Shown: positions 8,272 through 18,047, numbered from the stretch's first letter. The stretch is 64,000 bases of DNA from Massilia sp. W12 (GCF_037300705.1 NZ_CP147776.1:5772857-5836856), one strand, 5' to 3'. Translations and numbers: made by a program. Notes: generated from the sequence alone by a model not told the origin.

Positions 8272-10992
8272 TCAGCTGAATTGATAGCTGAATTCGCCGT
8301 TATTCACCGCCACTTCAACCCCCTTGATTTCACGCCCGTCAATCATGGCCGTGAGGAAGGCGCGTGACACATCAGGTAGCATGGTGTTGGTTAAGATGGC
8401 GTCAATCATGCGCCCGCCAGACTCACTTTCGGTGCAACGTGAGACTACCAGTTTCACCACTTCATCGGTGTAGGTGAATGGAATCTTGTAGCGCGCTTCC
8501 ACCCGTTTCTTGATGCGGTTCAATTGCAGGCGCACGATCTGGCCCAGCATTTCATCCGACAGCGGGTAGTAGGGAATCGTCACCAGACGGCCCAGCAGCG
8601 CCGGCGGGAACACTTTCAGGAGCGGTTCGCGCAGGGCTTTGGCCATACCTTCCGGGTCAGGCATCAAATCCGGGTCTTTGCACAGGCCGGCGATCAAATC
8701 GGTGCCGGCGTTGGTGGTCAGAATGATCAGGGTGTTTTTAAAGTCGATGAAGCGGCCTTCGCCGTCTTCCATAAAGCCCTTGTCAAACACCTGGAAGAAG
8801 ATTTCATGCACATCCGGGTGGGCTTTTTCAACTTCATCCAGCAAGACCACAGAATACGGTTTGCGCCGCACCGCTTCGGTCAGCACGCCGCCTTCGCCAT
8901 AGCCGACATAGCCGGGGGGCGCGCCTTTGAGCGTGGAAACGGTGTGCGATTCCTGGTATTCACTCATATTGATGGTGATCAGGTTTTGTTCGCCGCCATA
9001 CAGCGATTCGGCCAGCGCCAGCGCGGTTTCGGTTTTACCCACGCCCGAGGTGCCGGCCAGCATGAAGACGCCGATGGGTTTGCTTGGATTATCCAGACCG
9101 GCGCGCGAGGTTTGCACGCGCTTGGCGATCATTTCCATCGCATGATCCTGACCGATGACGCGCTCGGCCAGAATCTTGGCGATATTCATGATGGTTTCCA
9201 TCTCATTCTTGGCCATGCGGCCAACCGGAATCCCGGTCCAGTCGGCCACCACGGCGGCAATCGCCTGGTAATCGACGGTCGGCAGAATCAGCGGGTTTTC
9301 GCCTTGCAGGGCGCTCAATTCTTGTTGCACTTGCTGCAATTGCACGCGCAAATCTTCGCGCTCGCCTTCGCTCAACGACGGTTGCGGTTCGGCTTGCGGG
9401 CTGGCGGCGGCTTCCAATTGCGAGCCGGTGCCTTCCACCGGCAAGGCGCCGGCGCGCAGGCGGCTGCGCAAGTCGAGCAGACGGTCAACCAGGGCGCGCT
9501 CGGCGTTCCAACGCTCTTCCAACCCTTGCAGGCGGCTTTGTTCGGCGCTCAGTTGTGCGCTGACATCGTCTTCGCGCTTGCCGATGTCGATGCCAATCGC
9601 TTTTTCACGCGCGATAATCGCCAGCTCGGTTTGCAGCGCTTCGATGCGTTTGCGGCTGTCATCCACTTCCGCCGGGGTGGCGTGCAGGCTGACCGCCACG
9701 CGGGCGCAGGCGGTGTCGAGCAGGCTGACGGATTTATCCGGCAACTGACGCGCCGGAATGTAGCGGTGCGAGAGTTTGACGGCGGCTTCCAGCGCTTCAT
9801 CCAGAATTTGCACTTTGTGATGTTTTTCCATCATCGAGGCCACGCCGCGCATCATCAGGGTGGCGCGCGCTTCGTCCGGCTCATCGACTTGCACGGTCTG
9901 GAAACGGCGGGTCAGGGCCGGATCTTTTTCAATGTGCTTTTTGTATTCGGCAAAGGTGGTGGCGCCGATGGTGCGCAGGGTGCCGCGCGCCAGCGCCGGT
10001 TTCAACAGATTCGCGGCGTCGCCAGTGCCGGCGGCGCCGCCGGCGCCGACCAGGGTATGGGTTTCGTCGATGAACAGAATGATCGGTTTTTCGCTGGCTT
10101 GCACTTCATCAATCACCGAGCGCAGGCGCTGTTCAAATTCGCCTTTCATGCTGGCGCCGGCTTGCAACAGGCCGACGTCGAGCACGCGCAATTCCACATC
10201 TTTCAAGCTGGGCGGCACGTCGCCGCGCGCGATGCGCTGGGCGAAACCTTCCACCACGGCGGTTTTACCGACCCCGGCTTCACCCACCAGGATCGGGTTG
10301 TTTTGGCGGCGTCGCATCAAGATGTCCACCACCTGGCGGATTTCATCATCGCGGCCGACAATCGGATCCATCTTGCCGCCGCGCGCCTGTTCAGTCAGAT
10401 CGACGGTGAATTTGGCCAAGGCTTCTTTCTTACCCATCGCCGCCGGCGCGATTGCGCCGCTGGCTTCGCCTGGCGCGCCGCCGATTTGCGCGCCATCGCT
10501 GGATTTCATATGTGCTTCCGGCGAATCTTTCAACACTTTGTCGAATTCATCGCTGACCGTATCCGGCTTGAATTTTTCGAATTGCTTGGAGATCGCCAGC
10601 AATTTGCGCTGCAGGCTGTCGTCCTTCAAAATCGCCACAATAATATGGCCGGAACGCACCTGGCTTTCGCCATACATCAGGGTGGCGGTGCTCCACGCTT
10701 GCTGTCCGGCCAGCACCAATTGGTGGGACAGATCAACGCCGGAAGTCGAGCCGCGCGGCAGGCGGTCGAGCGCGGCGGTCAAATCGCGCGCCAGTCCGGC
10801 GGCATCGAGCGCATAATGTTTGATCAGGCGCAGGATGTCGGAATCCTGCAGTTGCAACACTTGATGCAAAAAGTGCTCGATTTCGACATAGGGGTTGCCG
10901 CGCAATTTGCAAAACACGGTGCTGCTTTCCACTGCCCGAAAACAGAGGGGATTGAATTTGCCAAATATGGCTGCACGACTGATTCCTGCCAT
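8272..10992 (-). CDS. clpV: T6SS AAA+ ATPase ClpV/TssH
   Basis: A 906-residue Clp/Hsp100 ATPase that disassembles and recycles contracted TssB/TssC sheaths. An N-domain (residues ~15-165, with an early sheath-binding-like helix) is followed by two AAA+ modules. The first has Walker A GEAGVGKTA near residue 236, the second GTSGVGKTE near residue 649, and each has its Walker B (FIDE, LLDEVEK). A coiled-coil middle region lies at about 440-560. The location at the end of a tssA-tssG operon separates it from the housekeeping ClpB. GAGGATAAG precedes the ATG at 10992. It is followed by a strong terminator. Confidence 0.95.
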   Translation of the reverse strand: MAGISRAAIFGKFNPLCFRAVESSTVFCKLRGNPYVEIEHFLHQVLQLQDSDILRLIKHYALDAAGLARDLTAALDRLPRGSTSGVDLSHQLVLAGQQAWSTATLMYGESQVRSGHIIVAILKDDSLQRKLLAISKQFEKFKPDTVSDEFDKVLKDSPEAHMKSSDGAQIGGAPGEASGAIAPAAMGKKEALAKFTVDLTEQARGGKMDPIVGRDDEIRQVVDILMRRRQNNPILVGEAGVGKTAVVEGFAQRIARGDVPPSLKDVELRVLDVGLLQAGASMKGEFEQRLRSVIDEVQASEKPIILFIDETHTLVGAGGAAGTGDAANLLKPALARGTLRTIGATTFAEYKKHIEKDPALTRRFQTVQVDEPDEARATLMMRGVASMMEKHHKVQILDEALEAAVKLSHRYIPARQLPDKSVSLLDTACARVAVSLHATPAEVDDSRKRIEALQTELAIIAREKAIGIDIGKREDDVSAQLSAEQSRLQGLEERWNAERALVDRLLDLRSRLRAGALPVEGTGSQLEAAASPQAEPQPSLSEGEREDLRVQLQQVQQELSALQGENPLILPTVDYQAIAAVVADWTGIPVGRMAKNEMETIMNIAKILAERVIGQDHAMEMIAKRVQTSRAGLDNPSKPIGVFMLAGTSGVGKTETALALAESLYGGEQNLITINMSEYQESHTVSTLKGAPPGYVGYGEGGVLTEAVRRKPYSVVLLDEVEKAHPDVHEIFFQVFDKGFMEDGEGRFIDFKNTLIILTTNAGTDLIAGLCKDPDLMPDPEGMAKALREPLLKVFPPALLGRLVTIPYYPLSDEMLGQIVRLQLNRIKKRVEARYKIPFTYTDEVVKLVVSRCTESESGGRMIDAILTNTMLPDVSRAFLTAMIDGREIKGVEVAVNNGEFSYQFS

Positions 10993-11022
10993 CTTATCCT
11001 CGTCTTGGTTGTGCGCGCCGGA

Positions 11023-12027
11023 TCAGCTCAGGCGCGCGGTCGGTGAATAGGTTAATTCGTCGCCGTCATGCGGCAGCGGGCGGCTGCACAGCCAGGTTGA
11101 AAAGCCCAACCTGACATCGCTGCCCAGCGCTAACGGCGGCGTCTCTTCTTTTTTCAAAATCAATTGCACATCCCATTCCAGCGCATCGCCGCAATAATTG
11201 CGGATCCAGGCGATTAAGCGCTTAATGCTTTCGCCGCCCGGCAACATGCGGCGGTATTCAGCATAGTCAAGCGGGCCGATAATCAGCCGGAATTTATTCT
11301 GGCAATCCCATACGCGCTCACCCAGCACGGCGGAGACGCCCAGCTGCGCGCCCTCGGCATCGCCCAGACGTGAGCGCACTTCGCGCGGCAGATACATCCA
11401 ATGGCCGACAAATTGCTGCAATTTGATCGGCAAATGAAAGTAATCGCGCAAAATCGTCACCAGCCCGGAGGCGGGACGGGTCTTGCCCGCCATCAAACCG
11501 GTGAAATGGAGTTTGGCGAAATCCGACACCGCATCGCGTTCGCGCAGCGCCGGACTGCCGATGCCAAACAGCGCGCCCAGATAATTTGAGAAACGGTCGT
11601 TATCGTTGCGGTCCAGGCTGATGACCGGCTCGGCCATCGCGCGCGAGCGGTAAAACAGCTGCAAAAAGCGATGGTGGAAGATATCCAGGAAGCGGCTCAA
11701 GGTCGCATCATCGCCATTGCGCAGACGGTCGCGCGTGTATTCGGTGAAGTGAATCGGCATCGGCGCGTTGGGGCCGGTCAAGCCGAAGAAATTCACGTTC
11801 AGGCGCGCCGGTTCCGCGCCTGCCGGCACATAATTGCCGACAGCAGTGGCGTGGAACATCAGCTCGGGCAACTGGGCGAAACGCACCGCGTCGTCGCGCG
11901 GGCGCAGCGATTCGCCGATGCGCGGCAAATTGCTGTAAGCGTTTTCCAGCAAGCGGCAGAGTTGATAAAAATCAACTTCATGCGCATGTTGCTCCAGCCA
12001 GGCGCTCAGTTCTACAGGATCGCGCAT
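11023..12027 (-). CDS. tssG: T6SS baseplate subunit TssG
   Basis: A 334-residue protein of the ImpH/VasB family, a baseplate wedge component with TssE, TssF and TssK. The start MRDPVELSAWLEQ and the early segment VDFYQLCRLLEN are family hallmarks, as are the NFFGLTGPNAPMPIHFTEY and FLDIFHHRFLQLFYR stretches. The ATG overlaps the last 16 bases of tssF in another frame, which suggests translational coupling. Length is normal for the family. Confidence 0.95.
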   Translation of the reverse strand: MRDPVELSAWLEQHAHEVDFYQLCRLLENAYSNLPRIGESLRPRDDAVRFAQLPELMFHATAVGNYVPAGAEPARLNVNFFGLTGPNAPMPIHFTEYTRDRLRNGDDATLSRFLDIFHHRFLQLFYRSRAMAEPVISLDRNDNDRFSNYLGALFGIGSPALRERDAVSDFAKLHFTGLMAGKTRPASGLVTILRDYFHLPIKLQQFVGHWMYLPREVRSRLGDAEGAQLGVSAVLGERVWDCQNKFRLIIGPLDYAEYRRMLPGGESIKRLIAWIRNYCGDALEWDVQLILKKEETPPLALGSDVRLGFSTWLCSRPLPHDGDELTYSPTARLS

Positions 12028-13889
12028 AAACCCGCCTTGCTCGGCCAGCGCATGATTTCACCGCGCCCTATGGTTTTGATGACGGTTTCGGTGAAAGAAT
12101 TCACGGAAACATATTGCGCAAAGAAACGATCCAGCACTGCTCCCAGCAGGAAGGGGCCGGAGCCTTCAAACGCATTGTCGTCCATGGTCAGCGTCAGTTG
12201 CAGTCCACGGCCATAGGTGATCGGGCCGGGCGAGGGCATGCGGCGCGTGATGCGGTCGCATTGCACGTTGCGCACCCCTTCCACCTGGCGGTGGCTGGCG
12301 TCATCGTTTTCATGCGAATACAGATACAGCAATTCACGCAGGGCGACGGCGCCTTGCTGCGGGTCGCTGTCCATCAGGGACAGGTAATTGAGCGAAAGAT
12401 GATTTAAGAAACGCCAGATCATGGCGCCTTCGGCAAAGGAGGCGTAAGGCTGGCTGGGGCCGGCCACCACGCGCACCGATTCCGCCGGCGCTTCGCCCAT
12501 AATCAAAAAGTCGGTGCGGCCAATGCCGAGCGACATGGTGAGCGGCAAATCGCGATTGGTGCACAGCGTGCCTAAGCCGAGTTGCATCAAATCGGGCGGG
12601 TAGGGCGTGTTTTTCGCATCCACAATCGAGACAAACACTTCACTCCCTATGTAGGACGAACGCGGGCCGACATTGCGCTGACGCTCGGACAGCAAACGCC
12701 GTTCGCGGCGCATGGTGTAATACGATTTTTCCTGCGACTCGCGATTCAAATCTTTGGCGCAGTAAAACGATTCAAAACCCTGCATTGATTCCGGCCCGTT
12801 GCCATAGCCGATCACATCGGTGATATGGAAGACTTCAAAGTCCAGCGGATGGCTGCGATTCGGCACCACATGGTATTCCAATTGCTTGGAAGTGATTTCG
12901 ATGCGGTCGCCGCGATGCGGGAACAGATTGATCGCCGGGACACAGTTGAGCGCAAAATAACTGTGGTCGAGGGTTTGCTCCAGCACGGCATCGCCGCGTG
13001 ACAGCAAAATCGTGATGTCGAGTGCGCGCTCATCGCAGTTTTGCACCGCCGCGCGCAAGCCCTCAACTTCAAAAAACATATAGCGCTGCGGGAAGGCGAA
13101 ATATTCCTGCAGCAAGCGATAACCCTGAAAACTCTGCCGGTGACTGGGGATCAGCGCATCCGCTTCATCAAAGCCCACGGTTTTCAGCGCGCTCTTTGGC
13201 AGCAATTTATAGCCGCTGCGCGCGCCGCTGGCCGGCGTCACCAGCACGCCTTCGATGTGGCTGAAGATTTTTTCATAAATCCGCATCGGAATGTCGTCAC
13301 TGCCACGGATGAAAAAGCACAGCTTGTCCATGGCCAGATTGCGGAACACGAAATCATTGCAAACTGAAATGCGCAGGCGCAGCCCGGCTTTGACATTTTG
13401 CGGCAACTGGAATTCGATCCCGGCCTGTTGTCCGCCATAGGTGAAGAATTTGGCTTCGTCCAGCTTCACCGGCCACAGCCGCACTTCATGCCCGGTGCGG
13501 TAAATACAGGGGATGAAATCGGTCGAGGGCACCAGGCTGTTCAAGGTGGTTTGACGCGGCACCACAAAACCCGCGCCAAGCGTCGGGTTGGTCATATCCG
13601 GGTTGAATTGCACCACCGTCATCGAGGGCGTCGGCGCCAATAAATGGGGATACACCAATTCCGCCAGATGCTGGGTAAAGCGCGGATATTCGGCATCCAC
13701 TTTCATCTGAATGCGTGCGGCTAAAAAGCTGAATGATTCCAGCAGCCGCTCGACATAGGGGTCTGCGCATTCAAACCCTTCCAGGCCCAGGCGACCGGCG
13801 ATTTTCGGGAAGGCCTTGGCGAATTCGCCGCCGACTTCGCGCAAATGTTGCAGTTCCTGATTGTAGTAACGCAGAAATTTCGGATTCAT
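12012..13889 (-). CDS. tssF: T6SS baseplate subunit TssF
   Basis: A 625-residue protein of the ImpG/VasA family, the large wedge protein of the T6SS baseplate. The N-terminus MNPKFLRYYNQELQHLREVGGEFAKAFPKIAGRLG and the ERLLESFSFLAARIQMK segment are characteristic. It starts 4 bases after the tssE stop and overlaps tssG by 16 bases, so tssE-F-G form one translationally linked block. Length and content are normal. Confidence 0.95.
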   Translation of the reverse strand: MNPKFLRYYNQELQHLREVGGEFAKAFPKIAGRLGLEGFECADPYVERLLESFSFLAARIQMKVDAEYPRFTQHLAELVYPHLLAPTPSMTVVQFNPDMTNPTLGAGFVVPRQTTLNSLVPSTDFIPCIYRTGHEVRLWPVKLDEAKFFTYGGQQAGIEFQLPQNVKAGLRLRISVCNDFVFRNLAMDKLCFFIRGSDDIPMRIYEKIFSHIEGVLVTPASGARSGYKLLPKSALKTVGFDEADALIPSHRQSFQGYRLLQEYFAFPQRYMFFEVEGLRAAVQNCDERALDITILLSRGDAVLEQTLDHSYFALNCVPAINLFPHRGDRIEITSKQLEYHVVPNRSHPLDFEVFHITDVIGYGNGPESMQGFESFYCAKDLNRESQEKSYYTMRRERRLLSERQRNVGPRSSYIGSEVFVSIVDAKNTPYPPDLMQLGLGTLCTNRDLPLTMSLGIGRTDFLIMGEAPAESVRVVAGPSQPYASFAEGAMIWRFLNHLSLNYLSLMDSDPQQGAVALRELLYLYSHENDDASHRQVEGVRNVQCDRITRRMPSPGPITYGRGLQLTLTMDDNAFEGSGPFLLGAVLDRFFAQYVSVNSFTETVIKTIGRGEIMRWPSKAGLCAIL

Positions 13890-13893
13890 TTCT

Positions 13894-14415
13894 TCAACTC
13901 GGGCCGCCGACTTCAGTTAATTTGAAGGCAGCCCCTTCCATGTCCAATTCGGTTTTCAGATACAGTCGTTCCGGGTAAGGCTGGGCCCACATATCGCCTT
14001 CGATCTCGAACATGATCTTGTTGTAATTCACCCCGCCATGCGCGGTGGAAACCGCGCGCACCTTGACCGTGTCAGGAATCAAGCGCGGTTCAAAATCCAA
14101 AATCGCTTGCTCGATATTTTTTTCGAGCTGGGTCAAATCCATGCCGACCAGGGTCATGCCGGAAATGTCCGGCATGCCGTAATTGAGCACCGAATTGGCG
14201 ACATAGGGATAGGCCTTATTCATATGCTCATCCATCCGCGTAAACAGGCGGGTGGTGTTCAAGAGCCATGCCAGATCGCGCAATACGCCTTCGCGCAAAG
14301 TGCGGATTGAGAGCACGCGGCGATCACGCGACTCGACCGACTTTTCCGGCTCCAGGTCGGTCAGGCGGTCGAGCAGGGAAGGCTGCAGGCGCTCACGCGG
14401 GGCCAGTTCAGCCAT
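13894..14415 (-). CDS. tssE: T6SS baseplate subunit TssE (gp25-like)
   Basis: A 173-residue gp25-like baseplate protein. The ATG at 14415 (MAELAPRERLQPSLLDRL) is preferred over an upstream start that adds an Arg-rich, non-conserved stretch: GGAGG lies just upstream and the ATG overlaps the tagJ stop by 8 bases. The segment NYGMPDISGM, about two thirds of the way in, is the gp25 signature near the sheath-priming EPR-type loop. It joins the sheath to the hub. Confidence 0.92.
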   Translation of the reverse strand: MAELAPRERLQPSLLDRLTDLEPEKSVESRDRRVLSIRTLREGVLRDLAWLLNTTRLFTRMDEHMNKAYPYVANSVLNYGMPDISGMTLVGMDLTQLEKNIEQAILDFEPRLIPDTVKVRAVSTAHGGVNYNKIMFEIEGDMWAQPYPERLYLKTELDMEGAAFKLTEVGGPS

Positions 14416-15259
14416 GCTGCGGCGCCTCCGCGCCGTCGTCCTGCGCTTCTTCGCCCTCATCCAGCGCGACGCTGTCCAAGGTGATCTTGCGCAAATCCAG
14501 CAGGGCGTAATCGTCTTCGTCGGTGATCAGCATGCGCTGGCCGATGCCGCGCGGTGTTTCGCTGCCGGCGACTGTGCGCCATTCAGTGCGGCGGCCCAGC
14601 AGCAGCGCTGAATCTTCGCTGCTTTCCGTGCCTTCATAGCGTGAGGGGATCAGGCCCGGCGATTGGCCGCCATTGACCCAGGTGAAGACGGCGGGGGTCC
14701 AGACTTTGTCGCGCAAATCGACCGGCGCTTCAAATTCGATTTCAGCAATGCAGTTGAACGGAATCCAGTAGTAACGGCCATTCACGATGGCTTCCAGCAC
14801 CGGGCCCATGCGGGTGTCGGCGTCGGCCAGCCAGGCGAACGGTTTGTCATTCGCCACGCCGGAGGTGGCGGGGGCTTGTTCCAGCGCCTGGGCGCGCAAT
14901 TGATCAGCTTGCGCATACTGGCCGGCGCCATCCAGGCGCAGGGCTTCCAGCAGCATCACAGTCCAGGATTGCGGCTGGCCGAAAATCAGTGGCGGGCGTT
15001 TGCCCTCAAAAATCTGTTTGCGCAGCGCTTCACATTGCAGCGCTTCGCGATAGGTCTGCACCATGGGGAGGGTGGCGGCGTCAAGTTCAGCGGAGACCCC
15101 GAGTTGGGTCAGCGCGCGCGCCCAGTTGCCCTGCACGGCCAGTAATTGGAAGAGGAAAACGCGGTATTTCGCGTTGGATGGATCTTTGCGGACAAACTCT
15201 TGCAGCGATTTCAACGCTGCCGGGAGATCGCCTTCCTTGATTAGCTGTTCTGCAAGCAT
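14408..15259 (-). CDS. tagJ: T6SS accessory protein TagJ (ImpE family)
   Basis: A 283-residue protein beginning MLAEQLIKEGDLPAALKSLQ, a TPR-like helical N-terminus, followed by the SciE/ImpE domain with NGRYYWIPF and DLRDKVW. The start at 15259 has GGGAG seven bases upstream; the upstream extension of the frame is not family-like. In other species TagJ binds the TssB N-terminus and modulates ClpV access to the sheath. A long 150-base gap separates it from hcp, so it may depend on read-through from hcp. Confidence 0.92.
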   Translation of the reverse strand: MLAEQLIKEGDLPAALKSLQEFVRKDPSNAKYRVFLFQLLAVQGNWARALTQLGVSAELDAATLPMVQTYREALQCEALRKQIFEGKRPPLIFGQPQSWTVMLLEALRLDGAGQYAQADQLRAQALEQAPATSGVANDKPFAWLADADTRMGPVLEAIVNGRYYWIPFNCIAEIEFEAPVDLRDKVWTPAVFTWVNGGQSPGLIPSRYEGTESSEDSALLLGRRTEWRTVAGSETPRGIGQRMLITDEDDYALLDLRKITLDSVALDEGEEAQDDGAEAPQHG

Positions 15260-15329
15260 GCAAGCACTCCCTGCCGTGTCTTCCGCGCTTCTGCTTGCAC
15301 GCAGAAACTGCGGGTATTGCAAACAAGTT

Positions 15330-15396
15330 TGGCATTGGACAGGTCGCCCCGCCCAATGCCATGCAACATGATGGAATGCCACGCCTGTGGCATTCC
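15330..15396 (-). other. Two consecutive hairpins between hcp and tagJ
   Basis: TTGGCATTG/CAATGCCA arms (15330-15361) and a perfect 10-bp stem GGAATGCCAC/GTGGCATTCC (15373-15396) lie directly downstream of hcp. There is no U-run, so these may protect the abundant hcp message from 3' decay or reduce read-through into tagJ. Confidence 0.45.
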
Positions 15397-15408
15397 TGGC
15401 TGCTGTGA

Positions 15409-15900
15409 TTACAGCGCCACGTTTTCGGCGATGCTCCAGCCGAACACTGCATCCGCGCCAATGCCGCCTTTGGAATCTTGCTTGGCGTACACGAACTTCA
15501 CTTTCGCGAAGTTCAGGGTCACGTTTTCGGTCAGACGGTCTTCGCCGCCGGAACCACCGGTGGAGACGGAAGTGACCAGCACTTCTTCCATGGTGATTTC
15601 GACATAACGTTGTTGGCCTTCACCAGCCTTGCGCACCAGCAGCACAACTTTGTCGATGTGCGAACCTTTGGCCAGAGCGGTCATCAGTGCGTTGGTCGAG
15701 TTGTCGATGTACTTGGTGAAGGACAGGTCTTGGAAGTTGGCTTTGCCTGCGCCGCCGCCACCGCCCATGTGGGTGGTGCCGGATTGGGACATGCCCCAGC
15801 TCCAAGCCAGAACGTCGATGTCGCCCTTCGGACCTTGTACTTTGTCGCGGGATTCACCTTTGATCTTGGCGCCCATGTTGATGAACATATCTAATGCCAT
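15409..15900 (-). CDS. hcp: T6SS tube protein Hcp (TssD)
   Basis: A 163-residue Hcp, the secreted protein that stacks as hexameric rings to form the inner tube. The N-terminus MALDMFINMGAKIKGESRD and the later TYVEITMEEVLVTS-like and NVTLNFAKVKFVY strands match the family. A Gly-rich loop (MGGGGGAGK) lies near residue 45. AGGAG followed by an A-run precedes the ATG. Hairpins on both sides suggest an individually stabilised message. No extended C-terminal toxin is present. Confidence 0.95.
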   Translation of the reverse strand: MALDMFINMGAKIKGESRDKVQGPKGDIDVLAWSWGMSQSGTTHMGGGGGAGKANFQDLSFTKYIDNSTNALMTALAKGSHIDKVVLLVRKAGEGQQRYVEITMEEVLVTSVSTGGSGGEDRLTENVTLNFAKVKFVYAKQDSKGGIGADAVFGWSIAENVAL

Positions 15901-15955
15901 TTTTTTTCTCCTGATTAAGCCGGTCTACAATTTTTCCGGCAATGTTGCAAAGTGT

Positions 15956-15983
15956 GGCGGGCCGCTGTACGGGGTGGCCCGCC
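15956..15983 (-). other. Hairpin between tssC and hcp
   Basis: GGCGGGCC / GGCCCGCC stem with a 12-base loop in the 133-base gap between tssC and hcp. No U-run follows. It could be a processing or attenuation site that uncouples hcp levels from tssBC. A smaller GCCGG/CCGGC stem lies closer to hcp. Confidence 0.4.
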
Positions 15984-16033
15984 TTACCAAAATGAAAGTC
16001 AGCTTCAAGCAACCGCAGCAGCGCTGTCGGTCA

Positions 16034-17524
16034 TCAGCCACCTTTCGCTGAAGGCAGCTTGGAGACCAAACGTAAAGACACCGTCAGTCCTTCAAGCTGA
16101 TAATGCGGCCGCAGGAAGAACTTCGAGCTGTAATAACCCGGGTTCCCTTCGACTTCTTCAACCACAACCTCGGCGGCTGCGAGCGGTTTGCGCGCCTTGG
16201 TGGCTTCGCTCGAATTCGCCGGGTCTCCATCCACATACTGCGTAATCCATTTGTTCAGCCAGCGCTCCATATCGTCGCGCTCTTTGAACGAACCCACTTT
16301 GTCGCGCACGATGCACTTGAGGAAGTGCGCAAAGCGGCAGGTGGCGAACAGATACGGCAGACGCGCCGCCAGATTGGCGTTCGCGGTCGCATCCGGATCA
16401 TCATACTGCGCCGGCTGGTGCAAAGACTGGGCGCCGATGAATGCCGCAAAGTCAGTATTCTTTTTGTGCACCAGCGGCATAAAGCCATTACCCGCCAACT
16501 CTGCTTCGCGCCGGTCGGAAATCGCGATTTCGGTCGGGCATTGCATCGCCACGCCGCCATCGTCGGTGGGGAAGGTGTGCACCGGCAAACCTTCGACCGC
16601 GCCGCCGGACTCAATGCCGCGAATGCGCGAGCACCAGCCGTATTCTTTGAAGCTGCGGTTGATATTCACCGCCATCGCGTAGGCCGAGTTAGCCCAGGTA
16701 TAGCTCTTGCTGCCCGGTTCGTCGGTGTTTTCTTCAAAATTGAATTCTTCCACCGGATTGCTCTTCGCGCCATACGGTTGACGCGCCAGGAAACGCGGCA
16801 TCGCCAGACCGACATAACGCGAATCTTCAGACTCGCGGAAGCTGCGCCATGCGGCATGTTCCGGGGTTTGGAAGATCTTGGTCAGATCGCGCGGATTGGC
16901 CAATTCATTCCACGATTCCATCAACATCACAGCCGGGCTGGCGGCAGAGATGAACGGCGCGTGGGAAGCGGCGCTGATCTTGGCCATGCCGGTCAGCAAT
17001 TCCACGTCCGGCGCGCTGTTGTCGAAATAATAGTCAGCCACGATGCAGCCGAAAGGCTCGCCGCCGAACTGGCCATATTCCTCTTCATACATTTTCTTGA
17101 ACATCGGGCTTTGATCCCATGCCGTACCCTTGTATTTTTTCAGGGTCTTGGCCAGATCGTTTTTCGAGATGTTCATCACGCGGATTTTCAGCGTCTCATC
17201 AGTCTCGGTGTTATTCACCAGATAGTGCAGACCGCGCCATGCGCTTTCCAGCGCCTGGAATTTGTCCGAGTGGATGATCTGATTAATCTGATCAGTCAGT
17301 TTTTTGTCCAACTGGGCGATCAAACCTTCAATCGTCGCGATCACATCGCTGGAAATCAGGTTGGCGCCGGCCAGCGCTTGCTCGGCCAGGGTGCGCACAG
17401 CGGTTTCGACCGATTCTTTGGCCTTGTCCGATTGCGGCTTGAATTCTTTTTGCAGCAGGCTGGCGAAATCACTGGCTTCCAGGGTTACGCCAGCGGCGGA
17501 TTGTTGGGCTTCTGCGCTCGTCAT
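16034..17524 (-). CDS. tssC: T6SS sheath large subunit TssC (VipB)
   Basis: A 496-residue sheath protein that co-polymerises with TssB. Conserved segments are present in order: FQALESAWRGLHYLV near residue 85, FGCIVADYYFDN near 155, GLAMPRFLARQPYG near 245, FNFEEN, NGFMPL near 345, and the C-terminal strand region PGYYSSKFFLRPHYQLEGL that builds the sheath core. GGAGGAATATGCA precedes the ATG. It starts 22 bases after tssB. A second, divergent TssC-like sequence occurs in the fusion gene at 19801. Confidence 0.96.
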   Translation of the reverse strand: MTSAEAQQSAAGVTLEASDFASLLQKEFKPQSDKAKESVETAVRTLAEQALAGANLISSDVIATIEGLIAQLDKKLTDQINQIIHSDKFQALESAWRGLHYLVNNTETDETLKIRVMNISKNDLAKTLKKYKGTAWDQSPMFKKMYEEEYGQFGGEPFGCIVADYYFDNSAPDVELLTGMAKISAASHAPFISAASPAVMLMESWNELANPRDLTKIFQTPEHAAWRSFRESEDSRYVGLAMPRFLARQPYGAKSNPVEEFNFEENTDEPGSKSYTWANSAYAMAVNINRSFKEYGWCSRIRGIESGGAVEGLPVHTFPTDDGGVAMQCPTEIAISDRREAELAGNGFMPLVHKKNTDFAAFIGAQSLHQPAQYDDPDATANANLAARLPYLFATCRFAHFLKCIVRDKVGSFKERDDMERWLNKWITQYVDGDPANSSEATKARKPLAAAEVVVEEVEGNPGYYSSKFFLRPHYQLEGLTVSLRLVSKLPSAKGG

Positions 17525-17546
17525 TGCATATTCCTCCGGATGCTGA

Positions 17547-18047
17547 TTATTCGGTTGGCTTCGGAGCCGAAGACAGGGCTTGCATCAGCGCCGGCTCAGC
17601 CAGCAGCTTGGCAATCAATTCTTCCGCACCGGTCTTGCCGTCCATATAAGTCAACAGATTCGACAATTGATTGCGCGCTTCCAGCAATTGATTCAGCGCG
17701 CCCACCTTGCGCGCAATCGCGCCCGGTGAAAAGTCGTCCATGCTTTCAAACGTGATGTCCACCGCCAGATTGCCTTCGCCGGTCAGGGTGTTTGGCACCT
17801 GCACTGCGACGCGCGGTTTCATCGCTTTCAGACGTTCGTCGAAGTTATCGACATCGATTTCCAGGAATTTGCGGTCAGCCACTGACGGCAATGCTTCCGT
17901 GGGTTGGCCCGACAGATCGGACAGCACACCCATCACGAAGGGCAACTGGATCTTCTTTTCCGCGCCATAGACTTCGACGTCGTATTCGATCTGTACGCGC
18001 GGCGCGCGGTTGCGCGCTATAAATTTCTGGCTACTTTCCTTGGCCAT
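17547..18047 (-). CDS. tssB: T6SS sheath small subunit TssB (VipA)
   Basis: A 166-residue protein starting MAKESSQKFIARNRAPRVQIEYDVE. The ATG at 18047 has GGAGGGAAG just upstream and is preferred to one seven codons earlier. The segments LPFVMGVLSDLSG, DRKFLEIDVDNFDERL and FESMDDFSP are typical. TssB and TssC form the contractile sheath. A 335-base gap separates it from tssA, so a promoter for tssBC-hcp may lie there. Confidence 0.96.
   Translation of the reverse strand: MAKESSQKFIARNRAPRVQIEYDVEVYGAEKKIQLPFVMGVLSDLSGQPTEALPSVADRKFLEIDVDNFDERLKAMKPRVAVQVPNTLTGEGNLAVDITFESMDDFSPGAIARKVGALNQLLEARNQLSNLLTYMDGKTGAEELIAKLLAEPALMQALSSAPKPTE

Noticed and set aside
8524-11046. Long rightward frame opposite clpV
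   Set aside because: A shadow of the GC-rich clpV codon pattern; the protein shows no known motif while the opposite strand is a complete ClpV.
16103-17755. Long rightward frame opposite tssC and tssB
   Set aside because: Same reason: codon-bias shadow spanning two genuine genes on the other strand.
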